Origin: Superficieibacter electus
Lineage (GTDB): Bacteria > Pseudomonadota > Gammaproteobacteria > Enterobacterales > Enterobacteriaceae
DNA length: 64,000 bases
Direction of reading: 5' to 3'
NCBI RefSeq assembly: GCF_002915575.1
Contig: NZ_PQGD01000008.1
Location: 124,001-188,000 of the forward strand
Part shown: positions 57,266 to 64,000 of the stretch, in pieces
Layout of the letters: each line of letters opens with the position of its first letter
Numbering within the stretch: position 1 is the stretch's first letter
Program-made: the position numbers and the translations under genes
The notes under the pieces: generated by a model
The model's input: the letters and a program-made list of their open reading frames with translations, nothing else
What the model was told of the DNA's origin: nothing
Database searches by the model: none

Positions 57266-57324
57266 GCGTTGCAGGCGGTGTCAGCGTACAGGAAGTTACC
57301 GCCCCCGAAGTTGAAAATTATCCA

Positions 57325-57362
57325 CTCTGTAGGCCCGGTAAGCGCAGCGCCACCGGGCATCG
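57325..57362. repeat. REP element
   Basis: CTGTAGGCCCGGTAAGCGCA followed by GCGCCACCGGGCATCGCG is a single enterobacterial REP palindrome between the repeat array and the marR-type gene. Confidence 0.7.
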
Positions 57363-57486
57363 CGGTCGCGACCTGGCATCGTTCTCCGGCTTCTCTCCTT
57401 TTCGCAATCCATGCGCTTAACCTCTTCGTTTCTTGATACTTACTCTGATAAGTATTAATTTATCCTGCGCAACGAGAGGGGACACA

Positions 57487-57957
57487 ATGACCGAAGACGA
57501 ACTGTTCGCCCGCCGTCCGCTGGGAATGCGAATGGCCATGGTGGTGCGCCAGTGGCGCTCTGTCATCGACAGGGCGGTGCTCGATACCGGCCTGACCCAG
57601 TCAAGCTGGACTGTCCTTATGCAACTGCATCAACTGGGCAATAACGTTTCGATCACTGAACTGGCGGAAGTGCAGGGCATCGAACTGCCGCCGCTGATGC
57701 GTACCCTCACGCTGCTGGAAAAACAGGGCTATCTGCTGCGTAAGACATCGCCTTACGATAAGCGGATACGCCTGCTGGTGCTGACGCCTGACGGAGAAGC
57801 GGTACTGGAAAAACTGACTCAGGTTATTGAACAGTTTCAGGAACGCGTTACGCACGATATTCCCGCGCCGGACAGAGACATGTTCAACGCGACATTAAAT
57901 CAAATCGCCTGCAATTTGCGGTCTATCCGCGAAGAAGATAACAAGACAAAACCATAA
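57487..57957 (+). CDS. MarR-family transcriptional regulator
   Basis: A 156-residue MarR protein. The start at 57487 (MTEDELFARRPLGMRMAMV) has GAGAGGGG upstream; an in-frame ATG at 57433 is not preceded by a ribosome site. The winged helix spans about residues 49-100 (VSITELAEVQGIELPPLMRT, LEKQGYLLRKTSPYDKRIRL). It overlaps the HlyD gene by one base, so it heads the efflux operon and probably represses it until a substrate binds. Confidence 0.87.
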   Translation: MTEDELFARRPLGMRMAMVVRQWRSVIDRAVLDTGLTQSSWTVLMQLHQLGNNVSITELAEVQGIELPPLMRTLTLLEKQGYLLRKTSPYDKRIRLLVLTPDGEAVLEKLTQVIEQFQERVTHDIPAPDRDMFNATLNQIACNLRSIREEDNKTKP

Positions 57958-59021
57958 TGACCCCTGAACAAAAATTTGCCCGCTGGGTAAGGGTGAGTAT
58001 TGCCTCTTTCCTGCTGATGTTCATCTACTTTATCGTGGCGGATATCTGGATACCGCTGACGCCGGACTCAACGGTGATGCGCGTCGTGACGCCGGTTTCC
58101 GCGCGTGTTTCCGGCTATGTGGCAGCGGTACACGTGCGCAACAATAGCCCGGTGAAGAAAGGCGACCTGCTCTACGAACTGGACCCGACGCCGTTTCGTA
58201 ATCGTGTTGACGCTGCGCAAATTGCCCTGCATCAGGCTCAGTTGACCAATCAGCAGCTCGACGCGCAGATTGCCGCCGCGCGGGCAAACCTGAAAACAGC
58301 GCAGCTGACCGCTCGCAACGACGCGGTGACATTCCAGCGCTACCAGCGGCTAAGCGCCAGCCAGAACGTGTCGCAGCAGGAGCTGGATAAAGCGCGTACC
58401 ACCTGGCAGAGCAGCGAACAGTCGGTGACGTCACTTAACGCCACGCTTCATCAACTGGCGATTGAGCGCGGCGAGCGTGACGACAATCGTAACGTGACTC
58501 TGCAGAAATACCGTAACGCGCTGGAGGAGGCGCAGCTTAACTTGCGCTGGACTCAAATTCGTGCGGAGGATAACGGCACGGTAAGTAATCTCCAGCTCAG
58601 TCCCGGTCTTTACGCCGCCGCAGGGACGCCGTTGCTGGCGTTAGTAAGTGCTCACACAGATATCGTGGCGGATTTCCGTGAAAAAAGCCTGCGCCATACC
58701 CGCCCTGGCACCGATGCGGCGGTGGTGTTCGATGCCATGCCAGGTAAAGTCTTCGCCGCCCACGTCACCAGCAGCGACGCCGGTATCCTCGCCGGGCAGG
58801 AAGCGGTTAACGGTCAGCTTTCCCAGCCAGAACAGTCGAACCGCTGGGTGCGTGACGCGCAGCGGATGCGCATCCATGTGGCGCTGGATGAACCACTGGC
58901 GCAGCCGTTGCCGACCGGCGCGCGAGCCACCGTCCAGCTCTACAATAGCGAAGGCCCGTTTGCCCATTTCTTTTCCGGGCTGCAAATTCATCTGGTGAGC
59001 CTGCTGCACTATGTCTATTAA
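57957..59021 (+). CDS. HlyD/EmrA-type membrane fusion protein
   Basis: A 354-residue periplasmic adaptor with one N-terminal membrane anchor (VSIASFLLMFIYFIVADIW, residues 13-31). Its lipoyl-like half motifs are VSARVSGYVAAVHVRNNSPV and KKGDLLYELDP. A coiled-coil hairpin spans about 80-190. The second lipoyl half is IRAEDNGTVSNLQLSPGLYA near 200. It pairs with the DUF2955 membrane protein, whose gene overlaps by 11 bp. Together they would expel an organic acid or aromatic compound, as in AaeAB-like pumps. Confidence 0.85.
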   Translation: MTPEQKFARWVRVSIASFLLMFIYFIVADIWIPLTPDSTVMRVVTPVSARVSGYVAAVHVRNNSPVKKGDLLYELDPTPFRNRVDAAQIALHQAQLTNQQLDAQIAAARANLKTAQLTARNDAVTFQRYQRLSASQNVSQQELDKARTTWQSSEQSVTSLNATLHQLAIERGERDDNRNVTLQKYRNALEEAQLNLRWTQIRAEDNGTVSNLQLSPGLYAAAGTPLLALVSAHTDIVADFREKSLRHTRPGTDAAVVFDAMPGKVFAAHVTSSDAGILAGQEAVNGQLSQPEQSNRWVRDAQRMRIHVALDEPLAQPLPTGARATVQLYNSEGPFAHFFSGLQIHLVSLLHYVY

Positions 59022-60075
59022 CACCCTGGCGCGCGTGTTTACGCCACATGACAACATTACCTTCACGGCTAATGATTTTCGTCAGACCCTGCGCATCGTG
59101 GTCGCGGGCACACTGGCGCTCAGTGTCTCAACTTTTTATAACGTGCAGTACGGCGTCTTTTTCGTGGTCTATCCGATCATGCTGCTGTCGCTGGTGCCAG
59201 TATTTAACCGCCATGTGGCGAAGCAGTTTATCTTCAGCGCGGTGCTGAACGGTATTGAAATGGTGTTGATTATCGGCTTTTTATCGCGCTGGCCGGTCAT
59301 CATGACGCTGGTGGTTTTCGCGCTGTACGTCATGCGTTTTCGCTTTATGAGCCAGGGCCCGCTGTTTCTGTTCGGCTCTATGGGCGTGGTTTGCCAAAGC
59401 GTGATGCTCAACTTTATGAGCTATCCCACCAACGACTGGCACACCTTAATGTTTTCCAACGTTGAAGCCAGCATCATGGCGGTGTGCCTGAGCGCGCTGA
59501 TGAACTATCTCATCCCGGACGTGGAGCCGCGCGGCCGCCCGCCGCTGATTGAGAAAGATGCAGCGCGGGTGCGCCATGAATCGCTACTCTCCGGCACGGT
59601 GGCCACCATCATCTTCGTGATTTTTCAGATAAGCGATCTCAGTGACTCGCTGTCGGCACTGATGGCCGGAATACTCATCCTGTTCCCGATGAACTATCGC
59701 GGCGCGGTAATGAGCTCGCTATGGCGTGTAGTGGGTGTGGTACTGGCCTGCCTCTATATTCTGGCGGTGCAACTGCTGCTTTACGATCACAGCAGTCATA
59801 TGTTGCTGATGATGCCCCTGATTGGCCTCGGGCTGGCGTTTAGCGCACGTCTGCATGTAATGGAAAAGGTCGGCGCGGGCGTTGGTTTTTCCAGCATCAC
59901 CACCATCGGTATTATGTTTGGTCAGAATTTGCATCCGGAGCAGGATCTGGTCTTTAGCGATCTGTATCGCGTAACGTCTGTCACCGTCGCGCTGGTGGCG
60001 ACGCTGACGATGGTCTTTCTGGTCCATTTAATTCTTAACCGTTTCGCCGCCACCCGCTATATCATTGCCGATTAG
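59011..60075 (+). CDS. DUF2955 / FUSC-like inner-membrane transporter
   Basis: A 354-residue membrane protein with two sets of hydrophobic segments (residues about 28-165 and 200-345) separated by a short cytoplasmic loop (PDVEPRGRPPLIEKDAARVR). It starts MSINTLARVFTPHDNITFTA. DUF2955 proteins are found beside HlyD-type adaptors and resemble the aromatic-acid exporter (FUSC) superfamily. It is the last gene of marR-hlyD-DUF2955. Its stop overlaps the convergent yjiK stop by four bases. Confidence 0.82.
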   Translation: MSINTLARVFTPHDNITFTANDFRQTLRIVVAGTLALSVSTFYNVQYGVFFVVYPIMLLSLVPVFNRHVAKQFIFSAVLNGIEMVLIIGFLSRWPVIMTLVVFALYVMRFRFMSQGPLFLFGSMGVVCQSVMLNFMSYPTNDWHTLMFSNVEASIMAVCLSALMNYLIPDVEPRGRPPLIEKDAARVRHESLLSGTVATIIFVIFQISDLSDSLSALMAGILILFPMNYRGAVMSSLWRVVGVVLACLYILAVQLLLYDHSSHMLLMMPLIGLGLAFSARLHVMEKVGAGVGFSSITTIGIMFGQNLHPEQDLVFSDLYRVTSVTVALVATLTMVFLVHLILNRFAATRYIIAD

Positions 60076-60941
60076 CGCGGCGGCGCTTTGCTAAAGTGGT
60101 AAAACAGATTTGGTTCGCCAACAATAAACAGGTTGCCAGCACCATCGCGGGCGATCCCTTCCGCCTGTTTGATATCGTGGCTCAGCCCGTTCTCACCCTC
60201 TCGTAATGCTATTTCGCCGAGAACATCGCCGGACAGCGTCACTTCCTGAAGGTTTTTCGACTCATGAGATAAAACTAATAGCGAATTATTTTCGGCGTTA
60301 AAATCGGCACCAGAGATATCTTTGACGTCCAGTTCGCGCGAAAGGTGTTTATCATCAGAGATTTGCAGATCGTTGTTTTCCAGCAGGCCCTCAATACGAT
60401 AAATGGCGACCGGCTTTTTCTCATTAAAGAAGTAAAACACGCGGTCAACTGGCGAATACGCCAGCCCTTCAAAGCCGGTATTGGTCGGCGTTTTTTGTAG
60501 CGCAAGCTGAAGCTTTTTCACCACCGAAACGTGCGATTGATCGTCGAGGTTAATGACATAAATGGAATAGTCTTTTTCATCCGTGATGACAAAAGTATCG
60601 TTAGTCACATACTCAATAGTTTCAACATCCTGAACAAAATCAAGGGGAATGGTGCGCAGGGCGTCACCCTGCTTGCTCAATTCGACAATAGCCGGTGGAC
60701 GATTAATGGTGCTGAATAACGTATCGCTTTTTGCCGACCAGGTGAGGGAGGAAATATTCTCGCTCACGCCGTTAATTTTTTTGCCATCAAGAATGACGTG
60801 ATAATCACGTAGCGACGAAGCACTATTCGCGTTTTTGTCTGGATAAAACTGACTGTTAATACAAAACAGCGCAATAAGCGTCACGAAAAGGAGAGTGAGC
60901 ACTTTTTTTGAATGTTTTTTAAGGAGTGCGATCCCACGCAT
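60072..60941 (-). CDS. yjiK: SdiA-regulated domain protein YjiK
   Basis: A 289-residue protein of the YjiK/SdiA-regulated family. It has an N-terminal signal or anchor (KKVLTLLFVTLIALFCINSQ, residues 12-31) followed by a six-bladed propeller-like repeat. Blade motifs are ISSLTWSAKSDTLFSTINRP, GFEGLAYSPVDRVFYFFNE and QAEGIARDGAGNLFIVGEPN. It probably acts in the periplasm or on the membrane surface. Function is unknown. In E. coli it also sits next to yjiL-yjiM, which marks return to core gene order here. Confidence 0.88.
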   Translation of the reverse strand: MRGIALLKKHSKKVLTLLFVTLIALFCINSQFYPDKNANSASSLRDYHVILDGKKINGVSENISSLTWSAKSDTLFSTINRPPAIVELSKQGDALRTIPLDFVQDVETIEYVTNDTFVITDEKDYSIYVINLDDQSHVSVVKKLQLALQKTPTNTGFEGLAYSPVDRVFYFFNEKKPVAIYRIEGLLENNDLQISDDKHLSRELDVKDISGADFNAENNSLLVLSHESKNLQEVTLSGDVLGEIALREGENGLSHDIKQAEGIARDGAGNLFIVGEPNLFYHFSKAPPR

Positions 60942-61099
60942 AGCGTCTCCACGGGCGGTTAAGAATAATTATGGTGGGTCATTATACGCAGCAATCTTAA
61001 ACGATGCTTAATTCCTGAAAAATTATTGTCCGGCTCTGAAAGTGCAAAGCACGCAAGGTCCCTGATTGATCGCTTCTGTGCTAAAAAGAGGAAACGAGG

Positions 61100-61793
61100 A
61101 TGGTACTCACTGTGCAGGAGAGCGTGATGTGGCAGACGCGGGCGCTGGAGTTAAATAATCGGGAGTTCTGGAACTGGATCAAAGCGTGTGAACGGGTGGC
61201 ATGGGCTATCAATCACCAGTTCAATACCATTGTGGTCGGTCAGGTTGACCTGTTCGACCAGCTGGTTTCGCCTAAAGGCTATACTCCACATCAATACAAC
61301 GATCGACTATCCAGTCAGCAACTGGCTCGCTGCGTTTATCTCAATCACCTCGCCCGCTACTGCCAGAAGCACGACCTGAAATTTTATCTTCAGGCAAAAG
61401 AGTTTAGTTTTCCTGCCGACCTGCTGGTGGCACACCCACAGCTGATCGATAAAGACGCGGGCGCGAGCTTCAATACCGATTTCTGGTGCCGTTATTTGAG
61501 CGACAAAATGACGCTGCTGTGTCAGCGAATGACGGCCATTTATGGGATGACACGTTGTTTATGACCTGCCTGTTTCGGGCGGATGGGTATCCTGCCGCCG
61601 GAGGTTGCGGAAAACGCACGCCATGCGTTTTCCGCGCTTTGTGAACGTATTGGTGCTGGAAGCCTCAAAAGGGACGATGGCTGGCCCCGATTTGCAATAT
61701 TACTGTGATAGTGCGATGGCCCCCGTTCCCTGTGCCCAGGCGCTTATGATGCTTCTGCTGCTTGAGCTTCAGCAGACTGCTCCGCAACGCTAA
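61100..61793 (+). pseudogene. Scrambled glycosidase-type gene remnant
   Basis: Three frames each carry a protein-like piece. The first, 61100-61564, gives MVLTVQESVMWQTRALELNN and RYCQKHDLKFYLQAKEFSFP, then a stop. A shift near 61515-61530 gives NDGHLWDDTLFMTCLFRADG, like GH88/GH105 unsaturated glucuronyl hydrolases. Another frame gives PPEVAENARHAFSALCERIG and a stop, and a last gives QYYCDSAMAPVPCAQALMML to the stop at 61793. This looks like a carbohydrate-degrading gene, or two joined by deletion, now decayed. The glycosidase assignment is an inference from short motifs. AAAAGAGGAAACGAGG precedes the first ATG. Confidence 0.55.
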
Positions 61794-62041
61794 GGCAGCG
61801 TAAAAGTCTGTAGCAACTGATACTGCCCGTCTGTACAGCGGTAGATGGCTTGCGTTAGGCCGGGAAGCACCCATTGCAGCACCTCATTTGCCGGGCAGTG
61901 CAAATAAACGCATAGCCCACAGCCGCCGCGCAACTGACGGGGAATATCCGCCACCCTGAAGGTGACTCCCGCCGCCTGCAGCGCCTTGCGGGTTCGGATC
62001 ACACCTGGCGTGGAGTAAAATAAAAACAGATATTCTGTCAT
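61790..62041 (-). CDS. DUF3343 small protein
   Basis: An 83-residue protein (MTEYLFLFYSTPGVIRTRKA start) of the DUF3343 group, small proteins often found with 2-hydroxyacyl-CoA dehydratase or selenium/sulfur-transfer genes. Two Cys in GGCGLCVYLHCPANEV near residues 41-50 could be functional. It overlaps yjiL by four bases (ATGA), so it is the last gene of yjiM-yjiL-DUF3343. Its 3' end touches the pseudogene on the other strand. Confidence 0.75.
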   Translation of the reverse strand: MTEYLFLFYSTPGVIRTRKALQAAGVTFRVADIPRQLRGGCGLCVYLHCPANEVLQWVLPGLTQAIYRCTDGQYQLLQTFTLP

Positions 62042-62805
62042 GCGGAATGTCTCTGCCGCTGGCCTATTAACGCCGCGCCGATTGCCCCCGCAAACTGGGC
62101 GTCAGAGTGAGTGTGTACTTGCATACCAAGTTGTTCCGCCAGCATCTGGCGGAAGGTAACGCAGCGGCTGACGCCACCGGTAAACAATAAAGGTCCCTGC
62201 GCCGGGAGGCGACTAATAAAGTTAGCGCTACGTCGGGCCATTGCATTAATGACCCCGGCCAGAATGGCCTGTGGGGCGACGCCTGCCGAGCGCAGGCTGA
62301 TTACCTCAGATTCAGCAAATACGGTACACATACTGCTAACAGGATGCGGCGCAACCCCCTGCGTGATGTGATCCAGTTGCTCTACGCTTGCTCCCAGCGT
62401 ACGTGAGATGACCTCCAGGAAGCGTCCGGTTCCCGCTGCACACTTATCGTTCATCAGAAAATCGGTGAGATTGCCGTTGTGGTCCAGTTGGATCACTTTA
62501 CTGTCCTGGCCGCCGATGTCGATAATGATACGGGTGTCAGGAGCCAGAAGCCGCGCGCCCAGCCCATGACAGGAGATTTCCGTAACCTGTTTATCGGCAT
62601 AATCCACCAGCTTGCGGCCATAACCGGTGACGGTCAAAAACGGAGGCGTTCCCAGCCCGGCCCGTAATGTTTCCCACGCCTCGTTTATCGCGTCAGCAGG
62701 ACGAAACGGCGTCGGGCAGAGAAAACGGCGGCGGATGATGCCATCCTCCAGCAAAATACCTTTGGTGGTGGTGGAGCCAGAATCAATACCTATTGTCAGT
62801 GCCAC
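62038..62805 (-). CDS. yjiL: 2-hydroxyacyl-CoA dehydratase activator-type ATPase YjiL
   Basis: A 255-residue ASKHA-fold ATPase of the BadF/BcrA/HgdC group. The phosphate-binding motif is IGIDSGSTTTKGILLEDG at the N-terminus. The second motif is IIDIGGQDSKVIQLD near 95. The Cys for the shared [4Fe-4S] cluster is in NDKCAAGTGRFLEV near 120, with another near VSSMCTVF, and GPLLFTGGVSRC is near 205. Such activators use ATP to pass an electron to a dehydratase, so the partner is probably YjiM, encoded 9 bp upstream. Confidence 0.92.
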   Translation of the reverse strand: MALTIGIDSGSTTTKGILLEDGIIRRRFLCPTPFRPADAINEAWETLRAGLGTPPFLTVTGYGRKLVDYADKQVTEISCHGLGARLLAPDTRIIIDIGGQDSKVIQLDHNGNLTDFLMNDKCAAGTGRFLEVISRTLGASVEQLDHITQGVAPHPVSSMCTVFAESEVISLRSAGVAPQAILAGVINAMARRSANFISRLPAQGPLLFTGGVSRCVTFRQMLAEQLGMQVHTHSDAQFAGAIGAALIGQRQRHSA

Positions 62806-62814
62806 GCAAACTCC

Positions 62815-63966
62815 CTACAACATTTCAATAAAGGCTGCAACGCGGGTGCTGAGCTGCCCGATATCTGAGGTCGAGTAGTCAGTTTCGATAGCGATATAAG
62901 GAATATTATGCTGTTGACGCACGTGCCGTTTAATCGCCATTGATTCAACGGCATAGGTATGACAAGCCTGTAAAATAACATCCACCACGCCATCCGCCTG
63001 ATACTCTTCCACCATCTGACTGAGCAGGGCCAGGCGCTGGTCGTTAGGAGAAATACACGAACACCCAATAGCAAGGTATTTATCGGTCAGCGCTTCGTAG
63101 GGATCACCTGTTTCTGCTACGCACCGCTCCGTTGCCTTCGCGCCGGTGCAATTTTCGTAACCAACGACCCAGCCGCCGTTTTCCTCAATGGCGCGGACGA
63201 CTTTCTCCGCCGCGCCGCCGATGGGGCAGCCAGTGATAAGAATGCGTGGCCGGGCCTCCAGCCGTTTACCTTCCTGCCATTCCTGACGTGTGCGCCCGGC
63301 CAGTCCGTCGAGTTCAGCAATGAGCGCGTCTTTGTCGAAGCGGAAGGTTGCGCCGTATACCACTTTCAGGATATCGCTGCCGCTGAGCGCCGGGGGATTA
63401 AGCTGTCCGAGGCGGTAAAAATTCGCCAGTGCGCGGCGCTCGCGATTTTTCAGCACAATAGCGCGCTGCAAAGCGTCTTCACTAATGGGAGTGCCGAACC
63501 GTGTTTCCACCACCTGTTGCAGACGTAAAATCTCCGCTTTCCACAGCGCACGGGATGCGGCATCGTTGGCGCTGTTGGGCAGTTGCATGACATGGACTGG
63601 CTTAAACTCAGCCATGTATTCGTACATTTTCTTTTTGCCGTCACAGGTGGTTTCCCCCACCACCAGATCAGAAAAATAGAAGTAGGGGCATTTGTCCGTT
63701 TTGCCAAAACCATAGCTGCTTTTAATCAGCGGACACAGATTGCGCGGCAGATCTTTTTCGGCTTCTTCAATCGTTTCATCGGAGGTAGAGCATAGCGACA
63801 CGACGACTGCGCCTGCGGCCATCGGGATCTCCTGCGGCATAAAGGTACAGTAAGTACCCACCAGCGGAACACCGTGTTCTTTAAGATCCATGACGGTAAG
63901 GAAACCTTTCTGGCGGGCGTCGGAGAACTGGTCAAAAAGGGTGGGAAGTGCAGTAATAAGCGACAT
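62815..63966 (-). CDS. yjiM: 2-hydroxyacyl-CoA dehydratase subunit-type protein YjiM
   Basis: A 383-residue protein of the HgdB/FldC (2-hydroxyglutaryl-CoA dehydratase D-component) family. Cys residues likely to hold an iron-sulfur cluster are in GTYCTFMPQEIPMAAGAVVV near residue 38, LPRNLCPLIKSSYGFGKTD near 74 and VVGETTCDGKKKMYEYMAEF near 102. C-terminal ones are in AIGCSCISPNDQR and VDVILQACHTYAVES. AAGGAA precedes the start at 63966. Only one dehydratase-type subunit is present; classical enzymes have two. The reaction in enterics is unknown. Confidence 0.92.
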   Translation of the reverse strand: MSLITALPTLFDQFSDARQKGFLTVMDLKEHGVPLVGTYCTFMPQEIPMAAGAVVVSLCSTSDETIEEAEKDLPRNLCPLIKSSYGFGKTDKCPYFYFSDLVVGETTCDGKKKMYEYMAEFKPVHVMQLPNSANDAASRALWKAEILRLQQVVETRFGTPISEDALQRAIVLKNRERRALANFYRLGQLNPPALSGSDILKVVYGATFRFDKDALIAELDGLAGRTRQEWQEGKRLEARPRILITGCPIGGAAEKVVRAIEENGGWVVGYENCTGAKATERCVAETGDPYEALTDKYLAIGCSCISPNDQRLALLSQMVEEYQADGVVDVILQACHTYAVESMAIKRHVRQQHNIPYIAIETDYSTSDIGQLSTRVAAFIEML

Positions 63967-64000
63967 GATTTTCCTTCCCCGTTACACGGGAGAAAGTGGA

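Noticed and set aside
56527-57314. Long open frames across the repeat array on both strands
   Set aside because: They consist of the translated repeat unit, lack ribosome sites, and occur in several frames at once; they are a composition effect.

Overview
The window comes from an enteric gamma-proteobacterium close to Citrobacter or Salmonella. The core order argI-rraB-miaE, yjgM-yjgN, valS-holC-pepA, lptF-lptG, ahr, leuX and, further right, yjiK-yjiL-yjiM follows the E. coli/Salmonella chromosome near leuX. miaE and an arginine deiminase cluster beside argI point to the Salmonella/Citrobacter side rather than E. coli. The genus is an inference from gene content; no rRNA or other typing marker is present.

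Left part (1-30.2 kb), mostly core genome with catabolic additions. An arginine deiminase operon (arcA-arcC-arcB plus a YfcC-type transporter, minus strand) lies divergent to tabA. Next is a sugar-amine (Amadori product) type operon: a FraB/FrlB-like SIS deglycase, a PfkB kinase, a YtcJ-like amidohydrolase, a YfcC-type transporter and a GntR/UTRA regulator. A perfect 28-bp palindrome stands upstream. Then come argI with ARG boxes, rraB, miaE, two envelope-type unknowns, yjgM, yjgN, a block of about 138-bp repeats, valS, holC, pepA, lptFG, an ATP-type dihydroxyacetone kinase, ahr, and an overlapping HNH nuclease-methyltransferase pair next to tRNA-Leu leuX.

Island at leuX (30.48 kb to about 43.6 kb, perhaps to 47 kb or beyond). 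This is the remains of an integrative conjugative element. It holds a 5'-truncated tyrosine integrase fused to a broken ardC antirestriction gene, a broken phosphorothioate-type McrA/HNH nuclease gene, a broken traG-like gene, an Ash/Icd-like ORF and an XRE fragment. Two modules inside this decayed shell look intact. One is a three-gene AT-rich operon encoding a C5-cytosine methyltransferase, a MORC/MutL-like GHKL ATPase and a Z1-domain ATPase, closed by its own terminator and with no nuclease gene visible. The other is a hipBA toxin-antitoxin pair with repeated operator boxes. A large SF1 helicase with a central coiled coil follows, divergent from an unknown gene carrying a ParB/sulfiredoxin-like DGHYR motif.

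Right part (48-64 kb), accessory metabolism returning to core. A quinone reductase/LysR pair and a lone TerA-like protein are followed by a choline-sulfate module (LysR-choV-choW divergent from betC-choX). Next are a tandem array of about 111-bp palindrome-containing repeats, a MarR-HlyD-DUF2955 efflux operon, yjiK, a scrambled glycosidase-type pseudogene, and the DUF3343-yjiL-yjiM group (2-hydroxyacyl-CoA dehydratase type).

The strongest candidate for an under-described system is the dcm-GHKL ATPase-Z1 operon. Its parts belong to a known predicted restriction family (MORC/Z1 restriction-modification systems), but this copy lacks the usual partner nucleases.
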